The notes below the pieces were generated by a model. The model had not been told where the DNA came from. It did no database searches and worked only from the letters and a program-made list of their open reading frames with translations. A DNA stretch of 37,473 nucleotides from CAZGSG01 sp964528095 (GTDB taxonomy: Bacteria > Bacteroidota > Bacteroidia > Chitinophagales > Chitinophagaceae). The position numbers and the translations under genes were made by a program. Of the stretch, positions 35,114 to 37,473 are shown in pieces (the first letter of the stretch is position 1; each line of letters begins with the position of its first letter). The stretch is from NCBI GenBank assembly GCA_964528095.1, contig CAZGSG010000016.1:1-37473 (forward strand), read 5' to 3'.

Positions 35114-36322
35114 TCAGTTCTTTATTTTTCTGAACACAATGATCTCTACCCGCCTGTTCATCGCTCTTCCCGCAGCCGTACTATTACTTGCTACAGGTCT
35201 TGTTTTTCCAAAAGGACGTATGATGACATGTTCATTTCCAACAATACCATTACTTACCAGCCATTCTTCCAATGCTTTGCAGCGCTGCCCGCTCAATACA
35301 AGGTTTTTTGATTCAGTACCGATAGAGTCCGTATGGCCATCCACGTACACGCTATCAATAGAAGATATGGCGGATTTATCTTTTTTAAAATAAGCTTCCA
35401 GCATGGTCACTGCCGATGGTTTTAGCAGGGCTTTATTAAAATCAAAAAACACATCGCCTAATTTTAATGTATCTGCTTTTACCACCGGTTCGTCCGCTTC
35501 AGGTGGAGATGCTCTCGTAACTGAACTGGAATCATTGCCTGCAAATACTATTGGCAATTCTCCTTTCCCATAGAGCGCGTAATCCATTGTTTTATGACGT
35601 GAATCAAAATGATAGATATTCTCTTTGTTTATTGAGAAGTCGGAGCAGGGTATTTCGGTTCCCGTGGTAGAGACCAATTCAAAATTGTCGAGGATGATTG
35701 TTATGGATTGGTTGCCGATGAATGCGCGCTTTGCTCCTGTCGTATCTTCTGCTGTAAAGGTTCCAAAAGTGAGGTATCGTTCCGCTCCTGTTGCAACAAA
35801 ACTATATTCAAACTGGAAAAAATCGCTTTTGGGGATCTTTGTTATTTGCAGGATCGTATCCGCATGCATGCCGCTGGCAAAAGGTCTGCGGGGAACAAAA
35901 TATTTTTCACCTAATGCTACTCCTGGTTTCAGGATAAGCCGGTTATTTAATTTCGCCTGTATCATTCCCCTGAAAGAATAGCTGTTTCCTTTTTGTAAAC
36001 GACAGGGTAATATAGTACCAAGTACAGGGGAAAAATCCGGGCGACCGCCCCAGGGAAAAAATATGGCAAATGAATTATTTCCTAATGATGGTAGATTGTC
36101 ATCATTCGACAACATCTGGGCTTTAATATCTTTCATATAAAACCAGGCTTCCACGCCGCACTCCGAATTGTACTCAGTACAGGTATTGATATCTTCAAAA
36201 CCGCCATTGAGCAAGAGATTCTGCTGCGCAAAATTTGTCAGATTGCTACAACTACAAATGATCAGTAGAAGGATCGGTAAAAACCGGGACCGGATCTTTG
36301 TGTTGACAAATCGTGAGGGCAT
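35114..36322 (-). CDS. OmpA-domain outer-membrane-associated protein
   Basis: A 402-residue protein starting MPSRFVNTKIRSRFL at 36322, with a hydrophobic signal region (FLPILLLIICSCSNLTNFAQ) that ends in an Ala-Gln site; the Cys inside could also suggest a lipoprotein. An N-terminal beta-rich domain (LLLNGGFEDINTC onwards, about 35-240), like carbohydrate-binding jelly rolls, comes first. The OmpA-like peptidoglycan-binding domain starts near DVFFDFNKALLKPSAV; the Asp and Arg of DGHTDSIG and RAMNRRVEI bind diaminopimelate. A TTG upstream overlaps the P-type ATPase stop. It likely tethers outer membrane to peptidoglycan. It is 32 bases downstream of the ATPase gene. Confidence 0.87.
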   Translation of the reverse strand: MPSRFVNTKIRSRFLPILLLIICSCSNLTNFAQQNLLLNGGFEDINTCTEYNSECGVEAWFYMKDIKAQMLSNDDNLPSLGNNSFAIFFPWGGRPDFSPVLGTILPCRLQKGNSYSFRGMIQAKLNNRLILKPGVALGEKYFVPRRPFASGMHADTILQITKIPKSDFFQFEYSFVATGAERYLTFGTFTAEDTTGAKRAFIGNQSITIILDNFELVSTTGTEIPCSDFSINKENIYHFDSRHKTMDYALYGKGELPIVFAGNDSSSVTRASPPEADEPVVKADTLKLGDVFFDFNKALLKPSAVTMLEAYFKKDKSAISSIDSVYVDGHTDSIGTESKNLVLSGQRCKALEEWLVSNGIVGNEHVIIRPFGKTRPVASNSTAAGRAMNRRVEIIVFRKIKN

Positions 36323-36354
36323 TTTATAAAAGTACAAAAAAGCCTTTTGAAAGG

Positions 36355-37473
36355 TCAATCAACTTTCTTTACAAACAACCGGCCTGAATTGATCGCTAAT
36401 ACCACATCGCTCAATCCCATTACCAGGGCTGCAAAGCCCGGCTTCAATAAGCCGAGTGCGGCTACAGGTATCGCCACAATATTATAAGCGAATGCCCAGA
36501 AAAGATTTTGTTTGATCGTGATAAACGTGTGTTTACCCAGTCCAAGCGCCGTTGGCAGGTTTTTTAATCCCTGGTTCATCAGCACCACCTGTGCCGTCTG
36601 CATGGCCATCTGTGAGGCATCGCTCATAGAAATACCAACAGTCGCTTTGGCGAGTGCCGGCGCATCATTGATGCCATCGCCTACCATCACAGTGGGTTCT
36701 TTTGCGCTGCGTTCTGTAATGAATGCCAGTTTCTGTTCAGGGCTTTGTTCGGCTATCACTTCATCCATGCCCAGTTCATTGGCCAGTAGTGTTGCTTTAT
36801 ATTGCCTGTCGCCCGTAAGCAATACAGTTTTTATACGTTTTGCCTGCAGGTATTGGATAATGGTCTTTGCTTCGGGTCTTATTTCATCCTTTACATCTAT
36901 CCATCCTGCCAGTACACCATTCTTTAGAATATATACATTGTGTGTGTCATCGCCGGTCAGCTTTTCGGCAATCTTAAAAGAACCTGCCCAATAGGTATTG
37001 CCTTCTTTATCTTCTGCTTTCATTCCAAGACCTTTTACCTCTTCAATCTTTTTCCATCTTATTTCTTCCTTCAATTTCCAGGCTGCACTGATGCTTTTGG
37101 CAATAGGATGGTTCGAGTATTTTTCTAAAGAAAAAACGATCTTTTTAAATTCTTCTTCTTGCATGCCGCTATTATCTTGTGTGCTGTTCACCAACTGCCA
37201 GTTACCGATCACAAACTTACCTGTCGTGAGCGTACCTGTTTTATCAAACACAACCTGCCGGATATTTTTGAATAGTTCAAGACTGGTAGCATTGCGAAAT
37301 AGAATACCATTCCTGGCAGCCCGGCCCAGACCCACCGCTATCGCTGCTGGTGTGGCCAGTCCCATAGCACAGGGGCAGGCTATAACGAGTACAGCTATAC
37401 TACGCATGAGAGAAGGCGTAAAATCTTTTAATATGATCCAGTTAACTACCAGGGTGACCGCGGCAATGCTTAG
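36355..37473 (-). CDS. Copper-type P1B ATPase, C-terminal part
   Basis: The frame is open to the window edge, so 372 residues of a larger protein are present. The visible part begins LSIAAVTLVVNWIILKD and contains the metal-transport motif ACPCAMGLATP (CPC), the phosphorylation site DKTGTLTTGKF, the SNHPIAKSI segment, and the hinge VGDGINDAPALAK. The last two membrane helices (NLFWAFAYNIVAIPVAALG and the following segment) are of the P1B type. CPC-containing pumps usually export Cu(I), or supply it to cytochrome oxidase (CcoI/CtpA type). N-terminal metal-binding domains lie beyond the edge. The OmpA-domain gene follows after 32 bases. Confidence 0.93.
   Translation of the reverse strand, partial: LSIAAVTLVVNWIILKDFTPSLMRSIAVLVIACPCAMGLATPAAIAVGLGRAARNGILFRNATSLELFKNIRQVVFDKTGTLTTGKFVIGNWQLVNSTQDNSGMQEEEFKKIVFSLEKYSNHPIAKSISAAWKLKEEIRWKKIEEVKGLGMKAEDKEGNTYWAGSFKIAEKLTGDDTHNVYILKNGVLAGWIDVKDEIRPEAKTIIQYLQAKRIKTVLLTGDRQYKATLLANELGMDEVIAEQSPEQKLAFITERSAKEPTVMVGDGINDAPALAKATVGISMSDASQMAMQTAQVVLMNQGLKNLPTALGLGKHTFITIKQNLFWAFAYNIVAIPVAALGLLKPGFAALVMGLSDVVLAINSGRLFVKKVD

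Overview
The window reads as chromosomal DNA of a Bacteroidota bacterium, most likely of the Chitinophagaceae/Chitinophagales type (inference). The signs are: a type IX secretion (T9SS) C-terminal sorting domain, a Tricorn-like S41 protease, DUF3098 between ftsX and uppP, a DUF3667 membrane protein with a zinc ribbon, genes without clear Shine-Dalgarno sequences, and several start regions carrying the Bacteroidota -7 promoter element TAnnTTTG. Most content is housekeeping. I see no rRNA, tRNA, CRISPR array, prophage or insertion sequence.

Layout. 1-1862: end of rsmA, a D-2-hydroxyacid dehydrogenase, then greA behind its own promoter and a terminator-like leader hairpin. 2075-5908: HIT hydrolase, ruvC (minus strand, no ordinary start codon), a flippase-like membrane protein with a DUF3108 protein, and a metallo-beta-lactamase-fold hydrolase. 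5985-9599 (minus strand): ftsX, DUF3098, a terminator, uppP and a UMF1-type transporter. 9847-19014: leuS, a 1047-residue Tricorn-like protease with a strong terminator, DUF3667 overlapping an endonuclease/phosphatase-fold protein, and an unknown exported protein. 19281-23954: a large T9SS adhesin-like gene broken by an in-frame TAG that cuts off the sorting domain. 24046-28718: an M23 peptidase, a 20-bp-arm palindrome, a MarR/NmrA regulatory unit with two identical operators, a small YdcZ-type transporter directly followed by ruvB, and an orphan OmpR-family response regulator. 28872-37473: a GroES paralogue, a HerA-like ATPase, a lipoprotein with a caspase-like His/Cys dyad, recQ, a PaaE-like ferredoxin reductase, an OmpA-domain protein and the C-terminal part of a copper-type P-type ATPase running off the window edge.

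How genes work together. RuvB and RuvC belong to Holliday-junction processing but lie in separate units; RecQ adds another recombination enzyme. FtsX and UppP act in division and envelope synthesis. marR, nmrA and perhaps the YdcZ-type transporter (with ruvB downstream) form one regulon sharing the operator TTGTATATACAA. The best candidates for something undescribed are the greA leader attenuator (architecture like E. coli GraL), the interrupted T9SS gene, the caspase-like lipoprotein whose start codon is embedded in a hairpin, and the palindromic element at 24815-24888.
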